Positions 6,926 to 13,933 are shown, counted from the first letter of the stretch. The stretch is DNA of 14,012 nt from an uncultured Bacilli bacterium (GCA_947588975.1 CANQAF010000036.1:1-14012); one strand, 5' to 3'. Notes: a model not told the origin generated them from the sequence alone. Numbers and translations: made by a program.

Positions 6926-7806
6926 AAAGTGGTTTTGTTAGTTTAGTAGGTAGACCAAATGTAGGGAAATCTACCTTATTAAATTCTATATTAGAAACCA
7001 AACTTGCAATTACGTCAGATAAGGCAGGAACGACTAGAAATATTATTCAAGGTGTGTATGAGGATGAAGATAGTCAAATTATATTCGTTGATACTCCCGG
7101 AATTCATAAGCCAGTTAACAAATTAAGTACTGTATTAAATAAAAAAGCATATCAATCAAGTGATAACGTTGATTTAATTTTATTTTTAGTAGATGCTGAA
7201 ACAGGGATTGGAAAAGGTGATTTATTTGTTTTAGATAAAATAAAACAGGAGCAACTACCAATTATTTTAGTGTTAAATAAAGTAGATCGTATACCAAAAG
7301 CACATGTTCTTGAAATGATTATGAAATATAAAGATTTATATTCATTTAGTGAAATTTTTCCAATTTCTGCTTTGAAAAATGATAATGTAGATGCATTAGT
7401 TCAAACAATTAAAGCATATTTACCAAATGAAGGAAAAATTTTTGAAGATGAAACATTTACCAATATATCTACGGATTTTTATATTAGTGAAATTGTTCGT
7501 GAAAAAGTACTACAAAAAACAAGACAAGAAGTACCACATACCGTTGCATGTTTAGTGGAAAATAAAATAGAAGAAAAATCAAAAGTTGTGATACAAGTAG
7601 TGATTATAGTAGATCGTGAATCTATTAAAAAAATTATTGTTGGAAAAAATGGAAGTATGCTTAAAGATATTGGGATTGCAGCTAGAAAAGATTTAGAAGA
7701 GTATTTTGGGAAGAAAATTTACTTAAGCTTATTTGTCAAAGTTATTGAAAATTGGAGAAACAAAGAAAAGTATCTAGCGGAATTTGGATTTCATGATGTT
7801 GAATAA
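6922..7806 (+). CDS. era: GTPase Era
   Basis: Era is an essential GTPase that binds the 3' end of 16S rRNA through a KH domain and checks 30S maturation. G1 is GRPNVGKS (10-17), the G2-region threonines lie in 'AGTTRN' (35-40), G3 is DTPG (57-60), G4 is NKVD (119-122) and G5 is SAL (149-151). The C-terminal KH domain shows 'IIVGKNGSMLKDIG' (238-251). Its 294 aa is close to the usual 300. It starts in a four-base overlap with the cdd stop, with GGTGAGG about ten bases upstream. Together with ybeY it forms a 16S rRNA maturation pair in the same cluster. Confidence 0.97.
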   Translation: MKSGFVSLVGRPNVGKSTLLNSILETKLAITSDKAGTTRNIIQGVYEDEDSQIIFVDTPGIHKPVNKLSTVLNKKAYQSSDNVDLILFLVDAETGIGKGDLFVLDKIKQEQLPIILVLNKVDRIPKAHVLEMIMKYKDLYSFSEIFPISALKNDNVDALVQTIKAYLPNEGKIFEDETFTNISTDFYISEIVREKVLQKTRQEVPHTVACLVENKIEEKSKVVIQVVIIVDRESIKKIIVGKNGSMLKDIGIAARKDLEEYFGKKIYLSLFVKVIENWRNKEKYLAEFGFHDVE

Positions 7807-7850
7807 TCTGCAGTTTTTGTAGAATGATTTTTTGTATAAAATAGGAAAAA

Positions 7851-7876
7851 ACCTTCTAAAATAAAATAAGGAAGGT
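7851..7876 (+). promoter_or_regulatory. Possible RBS-masking hairpin in the yqzL leader
   Basis: ACCTTC (7851-7856) is the exact complement of GAAGGT (7871-7876), with a 14-base A/T-only loop. The right arm contains part of the yqzL ribosome site (AAGGTGA, 7872-7878), so the hairpin could reduce its translation. It is only 6 bp. A TATAAA box at 7835-7840 without a good -35 may start the transcript. Confidence 0.3.
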
Positions 7877-7883
7877 GATACAT

Positions 7884-7982
7884 ATGCATAAACAATTGCT
7901 ATGGGATTTATTTCAAAATACAGGTAAAATTGAATATTATTTAAAATATAAAGAAATTGAAAAAAAAGAACAAAAAAAATAA
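7884..7982 (+). CDS. yqzL: YqzL family small protein
   Basis: A 32-codon gene between era and recO, exactly where Bacillus has yqzL. The predicted product starts M-H-K-Q-L-L-W-D-L-F and continues 'QNTGKIEYYLKYKEIEK'. The W-x-LF-x-x-TG-x-I-x-x-YL-x-x-KEIE pattern is that of YqzL as I remember it, although this copy is shorter and ends in a lysine-rich tail. AAGGTGA (7872-7878) is a proper ribosome site five bases before the ATG. The family has no known function. The TAA precedes the recO start by 12 bases, so the two are probably cotranscribed. Confidence 0.82.
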   Translation: MHKQLLWDLFQNTGKIEYYLKYKEIEKKEQKK

Positions 7983-7994
7983 GGGATGTTTTGT

Positions 7995-8738
7995 ATGATA
8001 GAACAAATAGAAGGAATTGTAATAGGTGAGAGTGCTTATCGTGAGACAAGTAAAATTATTACAGTGTTGACAAAACAATATGGACTCATTCGTATGCTTG
8101 CGAAAGGATCACGTACATTGAAAAGTGATTTACGGAATGTCACCACTAAAATGACGTATGGCTATTTTCATTTACACTATAAAGAGGATAAATTGTCAAC
8201 ATTAGTTAGTGTAGATATCATAGATTCCTTAAAACATATAAAAACAGATATTATTAAAATCAGTTATGCTAGTTTTCTTTTAGAGTTGGCAGAACAAGTA
8301 ATGAAACAACATCATCATGAAGAAATATATGATCTATTGATTGCAACTTTAAAAAAAATAGATGAAGGGTTTGATCCTTTAGTATTAACTAATATATTAG
8401 AATTGAAATATTTAGAATATTTAGGGGTTATGCCAATTTTAGATGCATGTAGTGTATGCGGTAGAAAAAATTCTATTGCAACGCTTTCTAGTGATCGTGG
8501 TGGTTATGTATGTAATCACTGTCTTACGGGCGAGAAAATTGTGAGTGAAAAAACAATTAAGCTTGTACGAATGTTTTACTATATTGATATTTCTAAAATT
8601 ACTAATTTAGATATTCATGAGTCTATCAAAAAAGAAATTAATGAATTTTTAGAAAATTATTATGATCGTTATACAGGATTATATTTAAAAAGTAAGTCAT
8701 TTTTAAAAAATATGAATCGAACTGAATTGAAGGTGTAA
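7995..8738 (+). CDS. recO: DNA repair protein RecO
   Basis: RecO is a recombination mediator that, with RecR, loads RecA onto SSB-covered single-stranded DNA. The N-terminal OB-fold is visible as 'EGIVIGESAYRETSKIITVLTKQYG' spread over residues 6-30, followed by 'RMLAKGSR' (33-40). A helical middle region precedes a four-cysteine zinc finger at C152/C155 and C173/C176 ('CSVCGRK...GGYVCNHC'). Length is 247 aa, as usual. An in-frame ATG at 7986 exists, but the only Shine-Dalgarno-like sequence (AAGGG, 7981-7985) abuts it. The ATG at 7995 has workable spacing and gives the standard RecO N-terminus (MIEQIEGIV), so I chose 7995. It follows yqzL, as in Bacillus, but glyQS does not follow it. Confidence 0.93.
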   Translation: MIEQIEGIVIGESAYRETSKIITVLTKQYGLIRMLAKGSRTLKSDLRNVTTKMTYGYFHLHYKEDKLSTLVSVDIIDSLKHIKTDIIKISYASFLLELAEQVMKQHHHEEIYDLLIATLKKIDEGFDPLVLTNILELKYLEYLGVMPILDACSVCGRKNSIATLSSDRGGYVCNHCLTGEKIVSEKTIKLVRMFYYIDISKITNLDIHESIKKEINEFLENYYDRYTGLYLKSKSFLKNMNRTELKV

Positions 8739-8739
8739 T

Positions 8740-9186
8740 ATGATGAAATGCTATATTTATCTCATTTGCCCATTTGTTACTTTGGTAGTTTGTCAAATTA
8801 TTAAATTTACAATTGAAACCATTCAAACTCATAAGTACAATTGGTCCCGTTTATTTAATGGAAGTGGTGGAATGCCAAGTAGTCATGCCACATTTTCTTC
8901 ATCTGTTACAATGTTAGTTGGATATACGTTGGGGTTTGATAGTCCTATTTTTGCAGTTTCTCTTATATTTATGTTAATTGTAGCATATGATGCAATGGGA
9001 CTTCGCTTGGAAAGTGAAAAACAAGCTCAGGCAATTAATATGATGTTCGAAAAATTTGAAAAAGGTCGATGGAAAAATGGTTATCAAAAATTAAAAGAAG
9101 AATTGGGGCATCAGCCATTAGAAGTATTAATGGGATTATTATTAGGAACTGTTTCTGCATTTTTGTTTTCCCATTTGTTTATATAA
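8740..9186 (+). CDS. Divergent PAP2 family (DUF212/YuiD-like) membrane protein
   Basis: A 148-aa membrane protein related to acid phosphatase/vanadium haloperoxidase (PAP2) proteins. Conserved DUF212 blocks are all present: 'GGMPSSHATF' (43-52), 'VAYDAMGLRLESEKQAQAIN' (81-100) and 'ELGHQPLEVLMGLLLG' (121-136). The last is nearly the canonical LGHTPLEVxxGxxLG. Hydrophobic segments lie at about 5-22, 54-82 and 128-147. The S-S-H histidine is retained. PAP2 relatives dephosphorylate lipid pyrophosphates such as undecaprenyl pyrophosphate, but DUF212 proteins have no proven activity, so that role is inference. It begins two bases after the recO stop (AAGGTG ribosome site in the end of recO), so it is cotranscribed. 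In Bacillus glyQS follows recO, so this arrangement is derived. Confidence 0.88.
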   Translation: MMKCYIYLICPFVTLVVCQIIKFTIETIQTHKYNWSRLFNGSGGMPSSHATFSSSVTMLVGYTLGFDSPIFAVSLIFMLIVAYDAMGLRLESEKQAQAINMMFEKFEKGRWKNGYQKLKEELGHQPLEVLMGLLLGTVSAFLFSHLFI

Positions 9187-9192
9187 AAAATA

Positions 9193-9221
9193 TTTTCAAA
9201 TCGAAAGATTTATGATAAAAT
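9193..9221 (+). promoter_or_regulatory. Extended -10 promoter for the unknown gene at 9239
   Basis: TTTTCA (9193-9198), a 17-base spacer and TAAAAT (9216-9221) preceded by TG at 9213-9214 predict a start near 9228. The spacer holds AAATC-GAAA-GATTT (9198-9211), a small stem with a GAAA loop that could be an operator. Confidence 0.5.
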
Positions 9222-9238
9222 GTATAGTAGGTGATAGC

Positions 9239-10081
9239 ATGACACAAGAATTTCAATCCTTTTTGGTACAACTAAAACAGAGTTTAGACCAAAATCAAAA
9301 ACTAAATGATTATACAAAAGAGAGTCTTTATCTTTTGGTACAAGAAATGTATCAAAAAATGAATTTACCAAAAAAATTATTGTTGGAACGATTGAAAACA
9401 GTATCTTTTGTACAAGGATCTAAAATGATGGATTATGATGCATATCAGTATTATATGGAACAGAATGAAGTTCGTTTCCAACCAGATTTGGTAGGAGATG
9501 AACGAAACGTGATTTGTCAAGCATTACTGGAAATGGCAATTATTAAAGAAGCCGATAAAGGAATGAATGATCGAGAATTTGTCGCAATCAAAAAAGGAAT
9601 GTTAGAAATTTTTGCTAATAATTTGGTTCAAAATGAAAGCGAGTATGCAATCGCAGAGGATGAACAAGTTATTGCAAATTTGATAAATGTTATATCAGAT
9701 GGAAAAGTATTAGAAGCATTTGTAAATGATAATGGTGCGCTTTTAAATAAAGTATTAGAGATTGGAAATTTTGGTCTTAAAATTGCAAATGATTATGCAA
9801 ATTATAATTGTATTTTTAGAAAACGTGGATTTCAGAGTCAGTTAGCTTCTATTGAAATGATATTAATGAAATGTTTCTTCAATAGGGAAGATAGAATTAA
9901 AGTACAAGAACAAATTCCTGAATTTGAAGCATATTTAGTAAGTAATCCAAAAGTAATGTCACATCCAGAACAATATAGAGGTTTAAAAATGGTAGCTGAA
10001 AATTATCAACATTTGAAAGATTTACAGAAAGTGATTCCATTCCCACCAATGTCTGAAGATTCAAAAACGAATGTGATGTAG
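9239..10081 (+). CDS. Unrecognised soluble, helix-rich protein
   Basis: I do not recognise this 280-aa product. It has no signal peptide, no membrane segment and no obvious nucleotide- or metal-binding motif. It is rich in charged, helix-favouring sequence throughout, with no clear low-complexity region. Possible landmarks are 'LLVQEMYQKMNLPKKLLLERLK' over 32-53, 'LVGDERNVICQALLEMAII' (84-102) and a proline-containing tail 'IPFPPMSED' (266-274). A longer frame opens at ATG 9212, but that codon sits in the predicted promoter. AGGTGA (9229-9234) serves the ATG at 9239, so I start there. The gene stands alone between its own promoter and a strong terminator. Codon use looks like that of its neighbours, so recent transfer is not indicated. 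Confidence 0.8.
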   Translation: MTQEFQSFLVQLKQSLDQNQKLNDYTKESLYLLVQEMYQKMNLPKKLLLERLKTVSFVQGSKMMDYDAYQYYMEQNEVRFQPDLVGDERNVICQALLEMAIIKEADKGMNDREFVAIKKGMLEIFANNLVQNESEYAIAEDEQVIANLINVISDGKVLEAFVNDNGALLNKVLEIGNFGLKIANDYANYNCIFRKRGFQSQLASIEMILMKCFFNREDRIKVQEQIPEFEAYLVSNPKVMSHPEQYRGLKMVAENYQHLKDLQKVIPFPPMSEDSKTNVM

Positions 10082-10111
10082 AAAAGAAATATGGTTTCTT
10101 TTCTTTTTTTT
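10081..10111 (+). terminator. Strong intrinsic terminator
   Basis: GAAAAGAAA pairs perfectly with TTTCTTTTC (9 bp) around a TATGG loop, followed by eight Ts (10104-10111). It starts at the last base of the preceding stop codon. Confidence 0.88.
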
Positions 10112-10132
10112 GCATATCCTAAAAATAGAATA

Positions 10133-10161
10133 TTGCTCTTTCAGTAAAATAATGTTATCAT
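10133..10161 (+). promoter_or_regulatory. Extended -10 promoter for murE-mraY
   Basis: TTGCTC (10133-10138), a 17-base spacer and TATCAT (10156-10161) preceded by TG at 10153-10154. The start is predicted near 10168, giving a leader of about 32 bases. It lies just after a strong terminator, as expected for a new transcription unit. Confidence 0.55.
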
Positions 10162-10199
10162 GTTAAAAGAGGGTATACTCACTAAAGGGAAGTGTAGCA

Positions 10200-11585
10200 A
10201 TGATTAATATACAATCAGATTCTAGAAAAATTAAACCAGGAGATATTTTTATTGCAGTTAAATGTGAAGTCAATGATGGTCATAAATATATTAAAAATGC
10301 CATTGCTGCAGGTGCAACTAAAGTTATTGTTGAACAAGATGGAGATTATGGTGTAGATACTTTAGTAGTAGAGAATACAAGAGAATATCTAAACGCATAT
10401 TTGAAAAAAAATTATAATCATTTAATTGAAAAAATGAATTTGATTGGAATTACCGGTACAAATGGAAAAACAACTACAGCAGTCCTTTTACATGACGCAT
10501 TAAATTTATTAGGTGAAAAAACAGCCTATATTGGGACTGTTGGATTTTATATTCGCAAGAAAATTTCCAATCTACCAAACACTACAGTGGATATTTGTGA
10601 TATTTATGATTTATTAATGCAAGCTTATCAAACTGGATGTAAAAATGTAGTTATGGAAATTAGTAGTCATGCATTAGAAAATGGCCGTTGTGAAACATTA
10701 AATTTTGACTATACTTTATTTACAAATCTTACACAAGATCATTTAGATGAACATGGCAATATGGAAAATTATGCCCTTGCCAAACAAAAATTATTTCAGC
10801 GATTAAAACCAAATGGTACCGCTATTATCAATTGCGATGATTCTTATCATAACTATTTTATGTTAGAACAAAATCATAATGTTACATTCGGGTTTGATGC
10901 TTCAAATTACCAAATTGTTTCTTATAGTATGAATAGTACTGGTACTAAATTTTCTTATCAAATACAAGATCAAGAATACACTATTCAAACACAATTATTA
11001 GGACGTTATAATATTTATAACATGTTGGGAGTAATCGCTATATTGGATCAAATGAAAATTTCACAAGAACATATAAAAGAAGTAGTACCAAAGTTAAAAG
11101 CTCCAGTTGGTAGGATGGATACGATTTTATATAAAACCAATAGTATTATTATTGATTATGCACATACTCCTGATGCATATTTAAATGTATTTCATACAGT
11201 CAAAGAATTTAATAAAGGAAATATTTATACAGTATTTGGATGTACGGGCGATAGAGATCGTACAAAAAGACCTATTATGACCAATATGGTTGCTCAAAAT
11301 TCTAAGTATTTTATCATTACAAATGATGACCCACATTTTGAAGATGAAAATCAAATTGTACATGATATGATTTCAGAATTAGAAACAGATCAATATGAAA
11401 TTTGTTTAGACCGTAGGATGGCCATTCGTAAAGGAATTGATTTATTGAAAAAAAATGATGTGCTTTTGATTCTTGGAAAAGGACATGAAGAATTTATGAT
11501 TAAAGGTAAGGATTATATTCCTTTTAATGATAAAAAAGAAGTATTAACTTATTTAGAAGAAAAAGCAAGTGACCTAAATTTATAA
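10200..11585 (+). CDS. murE: UDP-MurNAc-tripeptide synthetase MurE (amino acid specificity atypical)
   Basis: A cytosolic Mur ligase that adds the third stem-peptide residue to UDP-MurNAc-L-Ala-D-Glu using ATP. N-terminal domain: 'SDSRKIKPGDIF' (6-17). ATP site: GTNGKTT (86-92). E153 lies in 'EISSHAL', and the probable carbamoylated lysine is K195 in 'YALAKQKLF'. C-terminal domain: GRMD (304-307), 'DYAHTPD' (319-325), 'GCTGDRDRTKRP' (347-358) and GKGHE (426-430). The specificity motif reads DDPH (376-379). Meso-DAP enzymes have DNPR and S. aureus Lys-type has DNPA, so the residue added is uncertain and probably not meso-DAP. At 461 aa it is short because the N-terminal domain starts almost at the DSR motif. 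An in-frame stop lies upstream, so no earlier start exists. The ribosome site (AAGGGAAG, 10185-10192) is mediocre. Confidence 0.93.
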   Translation: MINIQSDSRKIKPGDIFIAVKCEVNDGHKYIKNAIAAGATKVIVEQDGDYGVDTLVVENTREYLNAYLKKNYNHLIEKMNLIGITGTNGKTTTAVLLHDALNLLGEKTAYIGTVGFYIRKKISNLPNTTVDICDIYDLLMQAYQTGCKNVVMEISSHALENGRCETLNFDYTLFTNLTQDHLDEHGNMENYALAKQKLFQRLKPNGTAIINCDDSYHNYFMLEQNHNVTFGFDASNYQIVSYSMNSTGTKFSYQIQDQEYTIQTQLLGRYNIYNMLGVIAILDQMKISQEHIKEVVPKLKAPVGRMDTILYKTNSIIIDYAHTPDAYLNVFHTVKEFNKGNIYTVFGCTGDRDRTKRPIMTNMVAQNSKYFIITNDDPHFEDENQIVHDMISELETDQYEICLDRRMAIRKGIDLLKKNDVLLILGKGHEEFMIKGKDYIPFNDKKEVLTYLEEKASDLNL

Positions 11586-11603
11586 TGATATTGGAGTGAT
11601 AAA

Positions 11604-12596
11604 ATGTTAGTTTTAGCAAAAGCAATGTTAGCACTTATGATTGGATTTATTCTAGCTATTATATGTGGGCTTGGATTAATTCCATTTTTAAAAAGAAAAA
11701 AAGCTGGACAGAGTGTAAGTATTTTTTTAAAGGAAAAGCATAAAGATAAGAATGGAATTCCAACAATGGGTGGCTTTATTTTTATTTTGCCAGTTATTTT
11801 AGCAATTGCGTTTTTACTTTGGTTAAATAAAATTGAATGGAGCGAAAATTTAGGAATTATCTTATTTGTATTTATTGGCTACGCACTTTTAGGATTTTTA
11901 GATGATTACTTAATTATCCGCAGAAAAAATAATATTGGACTTACAGAAATTCAGAAATTATTTGGGCAATTAGTTATTGCAATTATCTTTTTTTATTTAT
12001 TTACAAAAAGTGGACATTTTCCAGGATTAAATATTCATACACTGGGTATTAAAATTAATATGGGCTGGTTATATGGTTTATTTTTACTTTTCATTTTAGT
12101 AGCGAGTTCTAATGCAGTTAATATTACAGATGGATTAGATGGACTTGCTGGAGGACTTTCATTAATTGCCTTTTTAGCTATGGGACTTATTGCTTGGAAT
12201 TCTTTTTGGGTAGAAGGATATGAAAGTATTGCCATTTTCTGTTTTATATTAGTAGGTGCATTACTTGGATTTTTATTTTTTAATACATATCCTGCTAAAA
12301 TATTTATGGGTGATACAGGATCGCTAGCTTTAGGTGGTACATTAGCAAGTGTAGCCATTCTAACAAACCACGAGGTGACATTTATTATTATTGCAGGTGT
12401 ATTCATTGTAGAAACACTAGTGTGCATAATTCAAACACTTTCTATGGTGTATTGCGGGAAAAAAATATTTCTAATGACACCATTACATCACCATTTTGAA
12501 AAATTAGGATGGGATGAAAGAGATATTGTAAAAATGTTTTGGGTATTTGGTCTTTTACTTGCTATGGGTGGCGTATTATTTGCCGTTTGGATTTAA
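11604..12596 (+). CDS. mraY: Phospho-MurNAc-pentapeptide transferase MraY
   Basis: An integral membrane enzyme that transfers phospho-MurNAc-pentapeptide to undecaprenyl phosphate, forming lipid I. About ten hydrophobic segments are visible over 330 aa. Catalytic motifs are intact: D100-D101 in 'FLDDYLI', 'NITDGLDGLAGG' (173-184), the D237 region in 'FMGDTGSLALGG' (234-245), and the histidine-rich 'MTPLHHHFE' (291-299). The N-terminal 'GIPTMGGFIF' (51-60) is also standard. GGAGTGAT sits just before the ATG, and the gene starts 18 bases after murE, so the two form an operon. In most Firmicutes murF or murD adjoins mraY; here neither is present in the window. It uses the lipid carrier made by the DgkA encoded 5 kb upstream. 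Confidence 0.97.
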   Translation: MLVLAKAMLALMIGFILAIICGLGLIPFLKRKKAGQSVSIFLKEKHKDKNGIPTMGGFIFILPVILAIAFLLWLNKIEWSENLGIILFVFIGYALLGFLDDYLIIRRKNNIGLTEIQKLFGQLVIAIIFFYLFTKSGHFPGLNIHTLGIKINMGWLYGLFLLFILVASSNAVNITDGLDGLAGGLSLIAFLAMGLIAWNSFWVEGYESIAIFCFILVGALLGFLFFNTYPAKIFMGDTGSLALGGTLASVAILTNHEVTFIIIAGVFIVETLVCIIQTLSMVYCGKKIFLMTPLHHHFEKLGWDERDIVKMFWVFGLLLAMGGVLFAVWI

Positions 12597-12637
12597 TCTA
12601 AAAGTAGTGATCCCATATGAATTAAGAAAAAAAATAT

Positions 12638-12722
12638 ATAAGTCAAATCAATGATAGAATAGGTTGTAATAACCATTTGTTAATGCCAAACTAGGGGGAG
12701 ATCCCCTTTTTTATTTGACTTT
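12638..12722 (+). repeat. Intergenic repeat, copy A, with 9-bp inverted ends
   Basis: Positions 12638-12672 match 13934-13968 at 29 of 35 bases without gaps. Both copies then have a TAATGCCAAAC / TAATTGCAAAC stretch followed by a G-run. AAGTCAAAT (12640-12648) is the exact inverse of ATTTGACTT (12713-12721), so the copy has MITE-like terminal inverted repeats. Inside are a small GGTT-GTAAT-AACC hairpin (12662-12674) and a terminator hairpin. There is no coding capacity. It lies between mraY and the SDR gene, and its right end contains the SDR -35 box. A folded untranslated RNA is the alternative to a miniature mobile element. Confidence 0.6.
12693..12712 (+). terminator. Terminator of murE-mraY, inside repeat A
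   Basis: AGGGG pairs with CCCCT around GAGAT, followed by a T-run to 12712. The stem is short (5 bp) but GC-rich. It is the only terminator-like structure between mraY and the SDR gene. Confidence 0.65.
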
Positions 12723-12743
12723 AGAACATCATTTCACTATAAT
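12715..12743 (+). promoter_or_regulatory. Sigma-A promoter for SDR-pilin genes
   Basis: TTGACT (12715-12720), a 17-base spacer and a perfect TATAAT (12738-12743). The start is predicted near 12750, ten bases before the SDR ATG at 12760. The -35 hexamer is part of the right inverted end of repeat A. Confidence 0.78.
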
Positions 12744-12759
12744 GATAATAGGTGATTCT

Positions 12760-13524
12760 ATGAAAGCGCTAATTACAGGTGCATCTTCCGGTATAGGAAG
12801 ACAAATGGCCATGATATTAAGTGAACATGGGTATGATGTAATATTAGTTGCTCGTCGTAAACAACACTTAGAATCTCTTGCAAAAGAACTTTCAACAAAG
12901 GTTAAAATCATTCCAATGGATATTTCTTCTACCTATAACTGTATGGAATTATATCATCAATTAAAAAATGAAAAAATTGATATTTTAATTAATAATGCGG
13001 GTTTTGGTATCTTTGGAGAATTTATTCATACTACGTTAGATAAAGAACTGGATATGATTGATACGAATATAAAAGCAGTACATATATTGACTAAATTATT
13101 TTTAAAGGATATGGTAAAAAGAGATTCCGGATATATATTAAATGTAGCATCCGCAGCTGCTTTCTTACCCGGACCTTTAATGTCAAGTTATTATGCTACA
13201 AAATCATATGTACTTCATTTAACGGAAGCTATTTATGAGGAATTGCAATATCAACATAGCCATGTATATATAGGTACATTTTGCCCTGGACCAGTTGATA
13301 CAGAATTTAATGATGTAGCAAACGTACAATTTGGTGTAAAATCTATTTCTAGCGAGAAAGCAGCTAAATATGCGATTGAAAAAATGTTTCGTCATAAAAG
13401 AATAATTGTGCCTACATGGTATATGAAAGTTTCTTGTATATTTAGTCGAATCTTTCCTAGAAAATTATTATTAAAAATATGTTATAAAATTCAAAAGAAA
13501 AAGGGTGTGAAGCATGAAAAATAA
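12760..13524 (+). CDS. Short-chain dehydrogenase/reductase (SDR), classical type
   Basis: An NAD(P)-dependent oxidoreductase of the classical SDR family, 254 aa. Cofactor fold: TGASSGIG (6-13). The basic 'ARRK' after the second strand (31-34) suggests NADPH. NNAG lies at 78-81. The catalytic tetrad is N103 ('DTNIKA'), S131, Y144 and K148. 'CPGPVDTEF' (175-183) follows, typical of the subgroup called short-chain dehydrogenase of unknown specificity (YqjQ/DltE-like). The last 60 residues are basic with hydrophobic patches, which may favour membrane association. A longer frame opens at TTG 12715, but that is the -35 box; AGGTGA (12749-12754) serves the ATG at 12760. It overlaps the next gene by 11 bases. 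Substrate unknown. Confidence 0.92.
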   Translation: MKALITGASSGIGRQMAMILSEHGYDVILVARRKQHLESLAKELSTKVKIIPMDISSTYNCMELYHQLKNEKIDILINNAGFGIFGEFIHTTLDKELDMIDTNIKAVHILTKLFLKDMVKRDSGYILNVASAAAFLPGPLMSSYYATKSYVLHLTEAIYEELQYQHSHVYIGTFCPGPVDTEFNDVANVQFGVKSISSEKAAKYAIEKMFRHKRIIVPTWYMKVSCIFSRIFPRKLLLKICYKIQKKKGVKHEK

Positions 13525-13885
13525 TAAGGGACTTACATTGATAGAATTGATTGCTGTATTAGTTGTACTTTCTATATTAGGAACATTGGTTATTCCACAG
13601 ATATTTGATCAACTAAATAATTATCGTCAACAAATGTATGAAGATCAAATTGCAATTATAGAAGGTGCTGCTTATGATTGGGCGGCTAACCACACTGACA
13701 AATTGCCAAATCAATTAGGTGAAAGTTTTCGAGTAACTATTGAGCAATTACAATCAGAAGGGCATTTAGAAGATATCAAAAATCCATTAACCAAACAACC
13801 ATTTCCACCACAATCATATGTTGAAATACGATGCACAGTATCGAATGAAACAAATATTGGTTATAGTTATACATATGTTCCATAA
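13514..13885 (+). CDS. Type IV pilin-like (pseudopilin) protein with prepilin cleavage site
   Basis: A 123-aa protein with a class III signal: six-residue leader MKNNKG, then LTLIELIAVLVVLSILGTLV, the hydrophobic N-terminal helix of pilins. Cleavage would fall after G6, leaving L7 at +1 and the conserved E11 at +5. After the helix comes 'AAYDWAANHTDKLPN', then a short globular part with a single cysteine ('IRCTVSN'), so no disulfide. Size and layout are closest to the small Firmicute pseudopilins (ComGC-like), but no ATPase, platform protein or prepilin peptidase gene is in the window, so it may be an orphan subunit served by machinery elsewhere. The start overlaps the SDR stop by 11 bases, and GGGTG lies in the end of the SDR gene, so translation is coupled. 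Confidence 0.88.
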   Translation: MKNNKGLTLIELIAVLVVLSILGTLVIPQIFDQLNNYRQQMYEDQIAIIEGAAYDWAANHTDKLPNQLGESFRVTIEQLQSEGHLEDIKNPLTKQPFPPQSYVEIRCTVSNETNIGYSYTYVP

Positions 13886-13902
13886 ATATTGAAATAATGT
13901 AG

Positions 13903-13931
13903 TTGAAAAAGTGACATATATATGATAAGAT
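13903..13931 (+). promoter_or_regulatory. Extended -10 promoter reading out of the window
   Basis: TTGAAA (13903-13908), a 17-base spacer and TAAGAT (13926-13931) preceded by TG at 13923-13924. The predicted start near 13938 is the G of GTCAAATAAATC, the beginning of repeat copy B. The gene it serves lies beyond the window or is an untranslated RNA. Confidence 0.5.
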
Positions 13932-13933
13932 AA

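Noticed and set aside
7809..7836. CTGCA/TGTAG stem plus T-run after era as a terminator
   Set aside because: The stem is 5 bp with a G-U pair and the T-run is displaced by several bases, too weak to call.
9212..9238. Upstream ATG of the unknown gene
   Set aside because: It falls inside the predicted extended -10 promoter, upstream of the expected transcript start; the ATG at 9239 has AGGTGA four bases away.
12035..12427. 130-codon open frame on the minus strand
   Set aside because: It lies entirely inside mraY, opposite intact catalytic motifs, and has no ribosome site or recognisable product.
12715..12759. TTG start adding 15 residues to the SDR protein
   Set aside because: The TTG is the -35 hexamer of the promoter, so it would not be transcribed; the ATG at 12760 has AGGTGA and gives the standard SDR N-terminus.
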